64,000 nt of DNA from an uncultured Oscillospiraceae bacterium (GCA_910587785.1 CAJUOA010000002.1:51892-115891), one strand, 5' to 3'; positions 15,293 to 24,328 are shown, numbered from the stretch's first letter. Notes: generated from the sequence alone by a model not told the origin. Numbers and translations are program-made.

Positions 15293-16489
15293 ATGAAAAA
15301 TTTCATCTTTATCTCCCCCAATTTCCCCGCCAACTATTGGCTCTTCTGCCGGGAGCTGAAGGCCGACGGCATAAACGTGCTGGGCATCGGGGACCAGCCC
15401 TACGGCGAACTGAGCGAGGGCCTCAAGGAGAGCCTCAGCGAATACTACAAGGTGGACGATCTGGAGGACTACGGCCAGGTCTACCGGGGCGCGGCCTTCC
15501 TCGCCTTCAAGCACGGGAAGATCGATTGGCTGGAGTCCAACAACGAGTATTGGCTGGAGCGGGACGCCCAGCTGCGCGCCGACTTCCACATCACCACCGG
15601 CTTCCAGCCGGAGGACATGCCCCGGGTGAAGTACAAGTCCCGGATGAAGGAGTACTACGCCAAGGCGGGCATCCCCGCCGCCCAGTGGCATCTGGTGGAC
15701 GGCAAGGCGGGATGCATGGCCTTCATCGAGCGGGTGGGGTGGCCGGTGGTAGCCAAGCCCGACAACGGCGTAGGGGCCTCCGACACCCACCGCCTCACCT
15801 GCGAGGCGGAGCTGGACGCCTTCCTGGAGGCGAAAAACCCCGCCGTGCCCTACATCATGGAGGAGTTCGTCCACGCGGAGATCAACTCCTACGACGCTGT
15901 CATCGACTCCCGGGGGGAGCCCATCTTTGAGACCGGCAACGTCACCCCCTCCTGCCTCATGGACGTGGTGAATCTGGAGGACAACTGTATCTATTACATC
16001 GTCAAGGACCTGTCCGAGGACGTGCGGCGGGCGGGGCGGGCCGCGGTGAAGAGCTTCGGGGTAAAAAGCCGGTTCGTCCACTTTGAGTTCTTCCGCCTCA
16101 CCCAGGACCAGAAGGGCCTGGGGAAGCGGGGAGACGTGGTGGCGCTGGAGGTGAACATGCGTCCCTGCGGCGGCTTCAGCCCGGACATGATGAACTTTGC
16201 CAACACCACGGACGTCTACAAGATCTGGGCGGACATGATCGCCTATGACCGCTCCACCCTGCCGGTGGGGGAGCACGCCTACTGCGCCTTTGCGGGGCGG
16301 CGGGACGGGAAGAAGTTCGCCCTCAGCCACGAGGCGGTGCTGGAGAAGTACGGCGCGCAGATGAAGATGGTGGAGCGCCTGCCGGACGTCCTCGCCGCGG
16401 GCATGGGGAACCAGATGTATGTGGCCCTCTTCCCGGAGCGGGAGGAGATGGAGCGGTTCTATCAGGACGTCCTGGAGAGCGGGACGTGA
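15293..16489 (+). CDS. ATP-grasp carboxylate-amine/thiol ligase-like protein
   Basis: A 398-residue protein with an N-terminal Rossmann-like pre-ATP-grasp region (FIFISPNFPANYWLFCRELK) and an ATP-grasp domain. ATP-site landmarks are VVAKPDNGVGASDTHRL (Lys and glycine loop, near residue 155), YIMEEFVHAEINSYDAVID, and the Mg-binding ALEVNMRPCGG. The fold joins a carboxylate to an amine or thiol through an acyl phosphate. It is not carB, purK, ddl or biotin carboxylase by sequence landmarks. It follows two esterase genes across 226 bp of palindromic repeats and may make the conjugate that they cleave; that is inference. Confidence 0.83.
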   Translation: MKNFIFISPNFPANYWLFCRELKADGINVLGIGDQPYGELSEGLKESLSEYYKVDDLEDYGQVYRGAAFLAFKHGKIDWLESNNEYWLERDAQLRADFHITTGFQPEDMPRVKYKSRMKEYYAKAGIPAAQWHLVDGKAGCMAFIERVGWPVVAKPDNGVGASDTHRLTCEAELDAFLEAKNPAVPYIMEEFVHAEINSYDAVIDSRGEPIFETGNVTPSCLMDVVNLEDNCIYYIVKDLSEDVRRAGRAAVKSFGVKSRFVHFEFFRLTQDQKGLGKRGDVVALEVNMRPCGGFSPDMMNFANTTDVYKIWADMIAYDRSTLPVGEHAYCAFAGRRDGKKFALSHEAVLEKYGAQMKMVERLPDVLAAGMGNQMYVALFPEREEMERFYQDVLESGT

Positions 16490-16583
16490 GCGGAAAACCG
16501 GCCGGGACCTCCCGCGCCCCTTGGAGGGGGCATGCGGGAGGTCCCGGTCAATTTTGGGGGGAGGGCGTACCGGCGGAGGCGGC

Positions 16584-17171
16584 TCAATACCACACCGCCG
16601 CCGCCACCGCGTCCCCGGGCCCCTGGAAGCCCAGGCGGAGGACGCCCCCGCCGGAGGCGATCACGCACGCCCCCGCCGCGAGGGGGACGCGTCCGGCGTC
16701 CAAAGCGGCCCAGCCGGAGCCCCGGGCGCAGTAGAGCAGCAGGGCGGTGTGCGCCAGGCCATCCGCGGGGGCGGGCAGGGGGATGGACGCCTCCCCGGCC
16801 TCCGGGAAGCGCAGGGGGCGCAGCTCCCCCCGGCACTTCCCCTTGCGGAGCATGAGGTTGAAGTCCCGGCACCGGCCAACGCTCACCGTCTCCGCGCCGC
16901 CGTCGAAGGCGTGGGGCTGGTAGGGGTCCAGGGGGAGGGGCTCCCCGCCGTCGTGGCGCAGGAGCAGGGAGCCCTCCAGGAGCATCAGGTGCCGGTCGTA
17001 GTCCGGCAGGGGGGTGAAGGCGCTCTCCCCGTCCTCCACCACGGCGGAGCTGACCCGCCACAGGAAGTCCCGGCCCGCGTAGGAGCTCTCCGGGGGGAAG
17101 AGGGCAATCTGGGTGGTGGTCCCGCCGGACCAGCGGCTGACAGCGTAGTCTTTTTCTGTGAGATGGATCAT
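16584..17171 (-). CDS. HutD/Ves-family cupin protein
   Basis: A 195-residue bicupin of the HutD/Ves family: start MIHLTEKDYAVSRWSGGTTTQIALFP, then FLWRVSSAVVEDGESAFTPLPDYDRHLMLLEGSL, and CRDFNLMLRKG in the second half, all family landmarks. HutD is linked to histidine use in other bacteria, where it is proposed to set an upper limit on the pathway, but no hut gene is here. The ATG overlaps the stop of the upstream ABC exporter by 4 bp, so it is translationally coupled with it. Its role with a transporter is unknown. Confidence 0.85.
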   Translation of the reverse strand: MIHLTEKDYAVSRWSGGTTTQIALFPPESSYAGRDFLWRVSSAVVEDGESAFTPLPDYDRHLMLLEGSLLLRHDGGEPLPLDPYQPHAFDGGAETVSVGRCRDFNLMLRKGKCRGELRPLRFPEAGEASIPLPAPADGLAHTALLLYCARGSGWAALDAGRVPLAAGACVIASGGGVLRLGFQGPGDAVAAAVWY

Positions 17172-18820
17172 GGCGTCACGTTCCTTTCTTGCGGTTCGGA
17201 GATGTGGAGCTCCCCGTTTTCAAAGTGGAATTCCCGGGTGAAGGGCAGTTCATCGCCGCAGGTGTGGTCGATGACCAGGAGGAGCTTGTCCCCGGCGGCG
17301 GCGGTCTCCCGGATGAGGGCGAAGACCTGTCCGGCAGTCTCCGCGTCCAGCCCGGCGGTGAGCTCGTCCAGGATCACCACCGGCGCCTCCTCCAGCCGGA
17401 GCCGGAGCTTGAGCAGGAGGAGCTTCTTGCGCTGTCCCACGGAGAGGGAGCCGCCGTTGTCCCGGATGGTCCGCCCGTCCTCCGGGAGCCCCGCCTGCCG
17501 GAGGAGCGCCCGGGCCTGCTCGTCCTCCAGGGGATGCCCGGAGATGAGGGAGAGGTAGTCCTGAAAGGTCTCGTTGAGGAGCCTCTCGTCCTGACTGATA
17601 GAGAGGATCTGCCGCTCCAGCGCCTCCTGCCGGTAGCAGGGGAGGGGGATGCCGTCGAGGAGGACCTCCCCCGCGTCCGGCGGGTAGAGCCCGGTGAGGA
17701 GCTTGATGAAGGAGGACTTCCCGCTCCCGTTGGGGCCGCTCAGGCGGATGCAGTCCCCCCGCTCCATGGTGCAGTTTATGTGCTTGAGCGCCGCCGCGCC
17801 GCCGGGGTAGGTGAGAGCCGCGTCCCGGAAGGTGACGGAGGAGAAGGGGCCCGTCCCGTCCCCGGTCTGCCGCTTGGGGAGGGTGCGCAGGACCTCCACA
17901 TGGGCGAAGCTGACGTGCATCTTCATCACCTGCTGGAAGTGGGACTCCAGCAGGCGGGACTGGTCCATGATGAGGCTGGAGACCATGGTGAAGAACATGA
18001 GGTTCGCCACGGAGTTCCCCGCCGCCGGGATGGCCAGGAGCGCGGAGAGGGCGATGGAGAAGAGGGTGTGGTAGCCGCTGAGGAGCTCGGTCCAGAAGAT
18101 GGTGTGCCAGTCCTCCCGGATGGCGGTGTCGATGAAGTCCCGGAGGTTGGCCGAGGTCTTCCCCTGGTAGTAGTCCAGGAGCCCCCCGGTCTGGATGAGG
18201 GGGAGCATCTCCACGAACTGGGTGCACCAGGCGTCGTGGACCTTCATCTTGGCGTTGGTGCGGCCGGCGGTGCGGGAGAGGACCTTCCGGCTCAGCCAGG
18301 ACAACAGGAGCCCGAAGGCGGCGGCGAGGAGGATGAGCACAGTCATCCGGGGCTCGCAGAAAAAGGAGATGCCCAGGGCCGCCAGGACCACCGCCAGGGC
18401 CCCCAGCATGGAGGGCGCGGCGTGGCCGATGACCCGGAAGACGTTGAAGATGTCGGTGTAGAGGATGTTCCGCACCACGGCGGGGTCCAGGCGCTCCACG
18501 TCGGCGTAGGAGGCTTCGGCCATGGAGCGCTCTGCGGAGAGGGAGAGCTCCTCGATATACGCCCCGCCGAAGCGGTCCAGGGAGAGGTACCAGGCGATCT
18601 TGATGAAGACCTTCACCAGCAGATAGCAGGCGAAAAAGCCGATGCCCAGGGCCAGGACGGCGTAATCATCGCGCCGGGAGACCTGGTCGATATACTGCCG
18701 CAGTCCCCAGGGGACGAAGGTGTCCATGGCGGTGATGACCAGGATCAGGGCCATGGAGGCAAGAAACTGCCGCGGGAACCGCCGGACCGCCTCTTTGAAA
18801 TAGCGCAGGATGAGGTTCAT
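17168..18820 (-). CDS. ABC exporter half-transporter (TM domain + ATPase), second subunit
   Basis: A 550-residue fused exporter. Six TM helices occupy roughly residues 15-310, starting ASMALILVITAMDTFVPWGLRQYIDQV. The ATPase has Walker A GPNGSGKSS, signature LSVGQRKKL and Walker B VVILDELTAGLD with catalytic Glu. It follows the partner exporter by 30 bp and overlaps HutD by 4 bp. Paired half-size ABC exporters form heterodimers that move lipids, peptides, heme-like compounds or drugs; the cargo is not visible. The overall architecture is similar to CydDC-like or multidrug pairs, but no cyd oxidase genes are nearby. Confidence 0.9.
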   Translation of the reverse strand: MNLILRYFKEAVRRFPRQFLASMALILVITAMDTFVPWGLRQYIDQVSRRDDYAVLALGIGFFACYLLVKVFIKIAWYLSLDRFGGAYIEELSLSAERSMAEASYADVERLDPAVVRNILYTDIFNVFRVIGHAAPSMLGALAVVLAALGISFFCEPRMTVLILLAAAFGLLLSWLSRKVLSRTAGRTNAKMKVHDAWCTQFVEMLPLIQTGGLLDYYQGKTSANLRDFIDTAIREDWHTIFWTELLSGYHTLFSIALSALLAIPAAGNSVANLMFFTMVSSLIMDQSRLLESHFQQVMKMHVSFAHVEVLRTLPKRQTGDGTGPFSSVTFRDAALTYPGGAAALKHINCTMERGDCIRLSGPNGSGKSSFIKLLTGLYPPDAGEVLLDGIPLPCYRQEALERQILSISQDERLLNETFQDYLSLISGHPLEDEQARALLRQAGLPEDGRTIRDNGGSLSVGQRKKLLLLKLRLRLEEAPVVILDELTAGLDAETAGQVFALIRETAAAGDKLLLVIDHTCGDELPFTREFHFENGELHISEPQERNVTP

Positions 18821-18850
18821 GGTGGGACCTCCTTATAAAATGGTTCGGCC

Positions 18851-20455
18851 TCACGCCGGAGAGAGCCGCCCCGCCTCCATGACGAACCTCCCGTCGTAGA
18901 GCCTGTCCAGGTCCGGGACGGGCTTGTGGCAGACGTGGATGACGCAGGCGTCCTCCCGGAGCAGGAGCTCCTCCACCAGCCGGGCGTTTTCCGGGTCCAG
19001 GGCGCTGGTCACCTCGTCCAGGAGGTACACCTCCGCCCGGCCCGCCAGGGCCCGGGCCACGGCCACCCGCTGCCGCTCGCCGCCGGAGAGGCTCTCGACG
19101 GTCTCCGGCGTCAGATCCTGCCCCCGGTAGCGTTCCAGGAGGTAGCCCAGGTTCAGCTTCTCGACCACCTCCCGGTACCGCTCCGCCGGGATGTCCCGGC
19201 CCAGGAGGATGTTCTCCTCCAGTGTGGCGTAGAAGAGGCAGGGCTCCTGGAACACGGGGCAGACCTTCTTATAATAGGCGTCCGGGGCGATTGCGCTTAC
19301 CTCCCCGCCGCCCAGGCGGACGGCCCCCTCATAGGGGAGCTCCCCGGTGCGGGCAATGAGGCTCAGGAGGGTGGATTTCCCGCTCCCGCTGGGGCCGGAG
19401 ATCATGTAGTTCTTCCCCGGCCGGAAGGTGCAGGAGACGTCCTTCAAAATCTCCAGCTCTCCCGCCCGGCAGGAGACGTGTTCCACCCGGATGGGCCCCC
19501 CTTCGCAGGGACGGCCCTCCTCCGCCGGGGCGGGGCGGGTGATGTCCTCGTAGCGCTCCACTAGGGGCCGGACCTCGTTGCGGGCGTGCTGGAGGTAGGC
19601 CAGGACCTCGATGGGGGAGGCGATGAGGCTCTCCAGCTGCAGGGCGGCGATGAGCCCGCCCACGGTCATATGCCCGCCGTAGATGAGGGCCGCGCCGGCG
19701 GTGAAGAGGAGCACCGTCTTGACCACCTGGAGGACCGTGGTGACGCCTCGGACGGTGAGGCTCACCCGGAGGCGCACGGCCTCGCTGGCGGCGGCGTCCC
19801 GGTTCGCGCCCTCCAGGAGCTCCACCGCCCGGTCCCGGCAGCGGTAGGTCCGCAAAATGTGGAGGCCCCCCAGGAAGGAGCCCAGGAGGGTGTTGTACCG
19901 GGCCGTTTTTTGGGAGAAGTCCTTCCGTGCGCCGCCGCCCTTTTCCCGCAGGGCCCTGGGGAGATAGACGATGAGGGCGCTGGAGGCCAGGATGATGAGG
20001 GCCAGAAGCCAGTGGATGGTCACCAGGGACACAGCGGAGAAGAGAATGAGGAAGGTACACTGGACGATGTCCAGCAGGCCGATGAAGAACTGCTCGACGA
20101 TGCTGGGCAGGTCGTTGTTGAGGAAGGAGGAGAAGGCGGCGGTCTCCTCCCTGCGCCTGCCGCCGGTGCGGGTGTAGGCGGCGAAAGCCTGGGTGCGCAT
20201 ATGGCGCTTCTGCCGGATGCGAAGGCCCTCGTTGAGGCGGTAGGAGGTGAGGTCCAGCACCACCCGGGCGAGGCTCAGGGCGATGAACAGGCCGAACACC
20301 CCCGCGCCCCCTCCGGCGGAGGAGATGACGGTGTTCACCAGGTCCCCGGACACCGTGGAGCACACCACGCAGGCCCCGCAGAAGATGAGGTTCACCGCCA
20401 GCGCGGCGAGGTAGAGGGCCCGGTTGGGCCCCAGGAGCTTCCAGACTTGCTTCAT
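18851..20455 (-). CDS. ABC exporter half-transporter (TM domain + ATPase), first subunit
   Basis: A 534-residue exporter. The start was moved to ATG 20455 (MKQVWKLLGPNRALYLAALAVNLIFCG), with AAAGGAGGG before it; the frame further upstream is not coding in character. Six TM helices, then Walker A GPSGSGKST, signature LSGGERQRVAVARAL and Walker B VYLLDEVTSALD. Together with the next gene it forms a probable heterodimer in which both ATP sites keep the catalytic Glu. The first gene of a three-gene unit ending with HutD. Confidence 0.9.
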   Translation of the reverse strand: MKQVWKLLGPNRALYLAALAVNLIFCGACVVCSTVSGDLVNTVISSAGGGAGVFGLFIALSLARVVLDLTSYRLNEGLRIRQKRHMRTQAFAAYTRTGGRRREETAAFSSFLNNDLPSIVEQFFIGLLDIVQCTFLILFSAVSLVTIHWLLALIILASSALIVYLPRALREKGGGARKDFSQKTARYNTLLGSFLGGLHILRTYRCRDRAVELLEGANRDAAASEAVRLRVSLTVRGVTTVLQVVKTVLLFTAGAALIYGGHMTVGGLIAALQLESLIASPIEVLAYLQHARNEVRPLVERYEDITRPAPAEEGRPCEGGPIRVEHVSCRAGELEILKDVSCTFRPGKNYMISGPSGSGKSTLLSLIARTGELPYEGAVRLGGGEVSAIAPDAYYKKVCPVFQEPCLFYATLEENILLGRDIPAERYREVVEKLNLGYLLERYRGQDLTPETVESLSGGERQRVAVARALAGRAEVYLLDEVTSALDPENARLVEELLLREDACVIHVCHKPVPDLDRLYDGRFVMEAGRLSPA

Positions 20456-20828
20456 GGGAAAGCCCTCCTTTCTGAAACTGCCCTGATTATACGGAATTTG
20501 GGGGAATCTGTCAATCGGGGAGGAACGGCGCGGTGTTGTGGGCCCTGCAAATTTTTGCCGGCTCCCAGGGTTTATCACTTTTGTGTTGAGCTCTCCCCGG
20601 CCCGCCTCCCCCGGGTCCTGTACGGAATTTCCCAAATCAAACCGCCAAATTATTAAAATTTTATGAATTTATTTTTGCGTTCCCCATTGCTTTTGCGGGA
20701 AAACCTGCTATACTAACTATTATCTAGGACTATGTCCGCTTATTACCGGCTTTTCCGGTATGAACTGCTTTTCTCTGGGTACAATGAAAACAGTTACCCG
20801 CTCATATATAAAAAAGAGGTGCAATCCT
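20456..20828. other. 373-bp divergent intergenic region between ABC exporter and murA
   Basis: AT-rich around 20640-20720. It holds the murA promoter and a 115-nt leader with a small hairpin ACCGGctttTCCGGT near 20743-20758. No coding sequence is supported. Confidence 0.6.
20687..20714 (+). promoter_or_regulatory. Putative murA promoter
   Basis: TTGCTT (20687-20692), 16-bp spacer, TATACT (20709-20714), in an AT-rich region 115 bp before the chosen murA start. Confidence 0.5.
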
Positions 20829-22130
20829 TTGATCAAATATATTGTTGAGGGCGGCCGGCCCTTGTTCGGCGAGATCCACATCAGCGGCGCAAAGAACGCC
20901 GCTGTCGCCATCATCCCCGCGGCACTGATGGTCACCGGCCCCTGCCGCATCGAGAACGTCCCCCAGATCAGCGATGTCACCATCCTCCTCGGCGTCCTCC
21001 AGGACCTGGGCGCAAGCGTGCGCTACCTCAACCCCCACACCGTGGAGGTGGACTGCACGAAGCTCCGCAACGGCCGCGTGCCCTACGAATCCGCCCGCCA
21101 GTGCCGGGCCTCCTACTACATGCTGGGCGCTCTGCTGGGCCGCTTCGGCGCGGCGGACGTGGCCCTGCCCGGCGGCTGCAACTTTGGCGGCACCCGGCCC
21201 ATCGACCAGCACCTGAAGGGCTTCAAAGCCCTGGGGGCCCAGGTGGACACCCAGGGCGGCTTCGTCATGGCCGAGGCCGCGGGAGGCCGCGTCAAGGGCA
21301 CCAGCATCTTCCTGGACAAGGTCTCCGTGGGGGCTACCATCAACATCATGATGGCCGCCGCCCTGGCCGAGGGCATGACCGTTATCGAAAATGCCGCAAA
21401 AGAGCCCCATGTGGTGGATCTGGCCAATTTCCTCAACTCCATGGGGGCCAACATCATGGGCGCGGGCACCGACGTCATCAAGGTCCGGGGGGTGGACAGC
21501 CTCCGGGGCGGGACCTACTCCATCATCCCCGACCAGATCGAGGCCGGGACCTATATGGCCGCCGTGGCCGCCTGCGGCGGCTCGGTGAAGCTCTGCAACA
21601 TCATCCCCAAGCACATGGACTGCATCACCGCCAAGCTCACCGAGATGGGCGTGGAGGTCCAGGAGGTGGACGACAGCCTTCTCGTCAGCCGCATCGGCCC
21701 CCTGGTCCGCACCAACATCAAGACCATGCCCTATCCCGGCTTTCCCACGGACATGCAGCCCCAGGTGGCGGCGGCGCTGTGCCTTGCGAGGGGCACCAGC
21801 GTCATTACGGACAACGTCTGGAACAGCCGCTTCCGGTATATCGACGAATTCAAGCGCATGGGGGCCCAGATCCAGGTGGACGGGAACCTTGCCATCATCG
21901 AGGGCGTGGAGCGCCTGACCGGGGCCCAGCTGGAGGCCTGTGACCTGCGGGCGGGCGCGGCCATGCTCATTGCGGCCCTCGCCGCCCACGGCATCAGCGA
22001 GATCACCAACGTGCAGTATATCGAGCGGGGCTATGAGGACGTCATCGGCAAACTCCGGAGCATCGGCGGGAGCATCCGCGCCGTGGAGGTCCCGGAGGAG
22101 GAGCCCTTGGCGGTGAGCTCCGCGGGCTGA
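20829..22130 (+). CDS. murA: UDP-N-acetylglucosamine 1-carboxyvinyltransferase
   Basis: First committed step of peptidoglycan synthesis: transfer of enolpyruvate from PEP to UDP-GlcNAc in the cytosol. The 433-residue product shows the two-domain EPSP-synthase-like fold (GGRPLFGEIHISGAKNAAVAIIPAALM at the start). The catalytic loop VALPGGCNFGGTRPIDQHLKGFKALGA keeps the active-site Cys (residue 117 by my numbering), which implies fosfomycin sensitivity rather than the Asp form. A TTG at 20829 is favoured as start because GAGGTG lies eight bases upstream and it matches family length; ATGs at 20784 and 20760 are alternatives. It is followed by WalJ-like and rlmH genes. Confidence 0.95.
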   Translation: MIKYIVEGGRPLFGEIHISGAKNAAVAIIPAALMVTGPCRIENVPQISDVTILLGVLQDLGASVRYLNPHTVEVDCTKLRNGRVPYESARQCRASYYMLGALLGRFGAADVALPGGCNFGGTRPIDQHLKGFKALGAQVDTQGGFVMAEAAGGRVKGTSIFLDKVSVGATINIMMAAALAEGMTVIENAAKEPHVVDLANFLNSMGANIMGAGTDVIKVRGVDSLRGGTYSIIPDQIEAGTYMAAVAACGGSVKLCNIIPKHMDCITAKLTEMGVEVQEVDDSLLVSRIGPLVRTNIKTMPYPGFPTDMQPQVAAALCLARGTSVITDNVWNSRFRYIDEFKRMGAQIQVDGNLAIIEGVERLTGAQLEACDLRAGAAMLIAALAAHGISEITNVQYIERGYEDVIGKLRSIGGSIRAVEVPEEEPLAVSSAG

Positions 22131-22176
22131 AGGGGCCGCAAGCCCCTACATAGCGCGGTAGAACGGCCAACGCACC

Positions 22177-22203
22177 CGTAGGGGGAGAATATCCGCCCCT
22201 ACG
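22177..22203. repeat. Intergenic palindromic repeat, copy 3
   Basis: CGTAGGGGGAGAATATCCGCCCCTACG, with outer arms GTAGGGG/CCCCTAC; an additional related CCCCTAC occurs at 22142. It lies between murA and the WalJ-like gene. Confidence 0.6.
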
Positions 22204-22268
22204 AAATGGAGGGCGTCCCGTTCCCAAGGCGGAAACGGTTTTACATCCTTCGAGGACACAAAATAATT

Positions 22269-23069
22269 ATGACAAAATTCTGGACATTTGCAAGCGGGTC
22301 CACAGGGAACGCCTCTCTGCTGGTCTGCGGCGAGGTGGCGGTGCTCATCGACATCGGCATCTCCTGCCGCCGCATCTTACAGCACGCAGAGGACGCGGGG
22401 CGCTCCCCGGAGGACCTGACCGCCCTGGTGGTCACCCACGAGCACGAGGACCACGTCTCGGGCCTTCGCACGTATACCAAGCGCTACAGCACCCCCATCT
22501 TCTGCTCCCGGGGCACCGGGGCCCATCTGGACTACCGGCTGGAGAGGGTGCTACCTTTGCTGCGCCCTTTGGCCCTGGGGAAGCCCTGCGATTTGGGAGG
22601 CGGCGTCACGCTGACCCTCCACCCTACCAGCCACGACAGCTCCCAGAGTACGGCGGTGCGTCTGGACACCCCCGACGGCTCCGTGGCGGTGCTCACGGAC
22701 ACGGGAGTGGTGCCCGAGGAGACGGGGGCGGCGCTTCTGGGGGCGGACATTTTGCTCCTGGAGGCCAACCACGACGTGGAGCGTCTCCGGGCGGGCCCCT
22801 ACTCCTACGTGCTCAAGCACCGCATCCTGGGCCCGGAGGGCCACCTGAGCAACGCCGCCGCCGCCCGCTACGCGGCGGAGAGTGTCCGCTCGGGCACCCG
22901 CACGGTTCTCCTCGCCCACCTCAGCGAGGAGAACAACACCCCCGCCCTGGCCCGTCAGGCCGTGGAGGCCGCCCTGGCGGAGGCCGGGCTCACCGCCCGG
23001 GTGGTGGTGGTTCCCCATAACACTGCAAGCGAGGCGTTCACCCTGGAGAAGTCCCCATGCGGCGTATAA
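22269..23069 (+). CDS. MBL-fold metallohydrolase (WalJ/YycJ-like)
   Basis: A 266-residue metallo-beta-lactamase-fold protein. The dinuclear metal motif THEHEDHVSG is at about residue 58, TSHDSSQST and VLTDTGVV follow, with ANHDVERL and a C-terminal LAHLSEENN. This pattern is typical of WalJ/YycJ, a 5'-3' exonuclease or cell-wall-coordination protein in Firmicutes. ATG 22269 (MTKFWTFASGSTGN) was chosen because the family starts there; the extra upstream residues are repeat DNA. It overlaps rlmH by 13 bp, so both are coexpressed. Confidence 0.9.
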   Translation: MTKFWTFASGSTGNASLLVCGEVAVLIDIGISCRRILQHAEDAGRSPEDLTALVVTHEHEDHVSGLRTYTKRYSTPIFCSRGTGAHLDYRLERVLPLLRPLALGKPCDLGGGVTLTLHPTSHDSSQSTAVRLDTPDGSVAVLTDTGVVPEETGAALLGADILLLEANHDVERLRAGPYSYVLKHRILGPEGHLSNAAAARYAAESVRSGTRTVLLAHLSEENNTPALARQAVEAALAEAGLTARVVVVPHNTASEAFTLEKSPCGV

Positions 23070-23518
23070 CGCTCCTCTGTGTGGGGAAGCTCAAGGAGCG
23101 CTTCTACATCCAGGCGGCGGAGGAGTACGCCAAGCGCCTGGGGCGCTACTGCAAGCTGGAGGTCCTGGAGCTCCCGGAGCAGCGTCTGGGAGAGGCCCCC
23201 TCCCCGGCGGAGGTCCAGCGCGCTTTGGCCCGGGAGGCGGAGGCCCTGCGGGGCAGATTGTCCGGGCGGTATATCGCCCTGTGCGTGGAGGGCGAACAGC
23301 GGGAGAGTGAGGCCTTCGCCAAGCTCCTGGAGCCCCCGGAGCCTCTGACGTTCGTCATCGGCGGGTCCTACGGCCTCCATGATTCCGTGAAGGCCGGGGC
23401 TTTTTTGCGCCTGAGCATGTCGAAGATGACCTTTCCCCACCATTTGGCCCGGGTGATGGTCCTGGAGCAGGTCTACCGGGGATTCAAAATTCTGGAGGGG
23501 AGCCGGTACCATAAATAG
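23057..23518 (+). CDS. rlmH: 23S rRNA pseudouridine-1915 N3-methyltransferase
   Basis: A 153-residue SPOUT methyltransferase that methylates pseudouridine 1915 in helix 69 of 23S rRNA on assembled ribosomes. The knotted AdoMet site is visible: FVIGGSYGLHDSV and LSMSKMTFPHHLARVMVLEQVYRGFKI, with the C-terminal EGSRYHK typical of RlmH (usual length about 155). It overlaps the WalJ-like gene and is followed by a repeat and a strong terminator. Confidence 0.95.
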   Translation: MRRITLLCVGKLKERFYIQAAEEYAKRLGRYCKLEVLELPEQRLGEAPSPAEVQRALAREAEALRGRLSGRYIALCVEGEQRESEAFAKLLEPPEPLTFVIGGSYGLHDSVKAGAFLRLSMSKMTFPHHLARVMVLEQVYRGFKILEGSRYHK

Positions 23519-23533
23519 ACCGGCGCACCACAC

Positions 23534-23564
23534 CCGTAAGGGCGTACAATGTGCGCCCCTACGG
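23534..23564. repeat. Intergenic palindromic repeat, copy 4
   Basis: CCGTAAGGGCG (23534-23544) and CGCCCCTACGG (23554-23564) form near-perfect arms with one mismatch. It lies between rlmH and its terminator. Confidence 0.6.
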
Positions 23565-23610
23565 CATCCATCATCCCCGTGGCATTTCCCGAAATCCTGC
23601 GCCAAAACAT

Positions 23611-23647
23611 AAAAACTCCCTGACACACGCCGTGTCAGGGAGTTTTT
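23611..23647. terminator. Bidirectional intrinsic terminator between rlmH and the YiiX-like gene
   Basis: AAAAACTCCCTGACAC (23611-23626) pairs perfectly with GTGTCAGGGAGTTTTT (23632-23647) around a 5-nt loop, giving a U-run in both directions between convergent genes. Confidence 0.9.
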
Positions 23648-23653
23648 GTTTGC

Positions 23654-24268
23654 TCAAATTCTGCCTGCGCAGAAGCGGTACGCCCGCAGCAGCAGCGGCC
23701 CGAAGGGCAGCACGCTCACCACCTCCGAGGGCCGGGGCAGGTCCTGCTCCACGCCGAAGCCGCCGAGGTATCCCTCGCTGACCAGCTCCAGCCCCTCTGC
23801 GGCGCAGAAGTCGGCAGGGTGGACCAGGGCGGCGTCCTTATCCATCTCCAGGGCCCCGCACTGCTGGAGGGCGTCAGCCACGAACTGGGAGCAGAAGTAG
23901 CAGTCCCGGCGGCTGAAGGGGCGGTGGAAATAGGCGGTGAAGACGCCCAGGATGTTGTAGCGGTAGCGTCTCCGGGCGGCGTACATGTCCGTAAGGAGCC
24001 GCCGCAGGCGCAGGCAGGTCTCCGGACTGACCCGCAGCCGGTACATCTGGTAGCGGATGCGGCCCGCCCCGGCGCGGTCTACCTCCTCCTTGATGAGCCC
24101 GGCGGGGAGCATCAGGAGGCGGTACTTGCGGGCGAAGCTGTAGAAATCCCCCTGGAGCCCGTCCAGGCCGATGGATGCGTGGGTATAGGGCGCGTCGGTC
24201 ATGACGTGGATGAACCGGGAGAAATATGTATTGGATTTGGTGACGAGGATGTAGATATCGCGTGCCAC
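23654..24268 (-). CDS. Permuted papain-like amidase/peptidase (YiiX/NlpC-P60 superfamily)
   Basis: A 204-residue protein of the permuted NlpC/P60 YiiX type. The order is His first (DAPYTHASIGLDG, near residue 32) and Cys later (RRDCYFCSQFVADALQQCG, near residue 138), as in permuted papain-like enzymes. There is no signal peptide, so it probably acts inside the cell. A GTG at 24268 (VARDIYILVTKSN) is preferred because GGGGGAAG precedes it and the longer frame crosses the promoter. Family members are putative amidases or thioesterases on lipid or peptide substrates; no function is established here. It is monocistronic. Confidence 0.8.
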   Translation of the reverse strand: MARDIYILVTKSNTYFSRFIHVMTDAPYTHASIGLDGLQGDFYSFARKYRLLMLPAGLIKEEVDRAGAGRIRYQMYRLRVSPETCLRLRRLLTDMYAARRRYRYNILGVFTAYFHRPFSRRDCYFCSQFVADALQQCGALEMDKDAALVHPADFCAAEGLELVSEGYLGGFGVEQDLPRPSEVVSVLPFGPLLLRAYRFCAGRI

Positions 24269-24299
24269 GGGCTCTTCCCCCTTGCTAAAGACTTCCCCT

Positions 24300-24328
24300 A
24301 TTATAGCCCAAACCGCCCCTCCTGTAAA
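24300..24328 (-). promoter_or_regulatory. Promoter of the YiiX-like gene
   Basis: On the minus strand TTTACA (24323-24328), 17-bp spacer, TATAAT (24300-24305), about 30 bp before the GTG start. Confidence 0.7.

Noticed and set aside
20829..22130. MurA as a naturally fosfomycin-resistant Asp variant
   Set aside because: The active-site Cys is present in PGGCNFGG.
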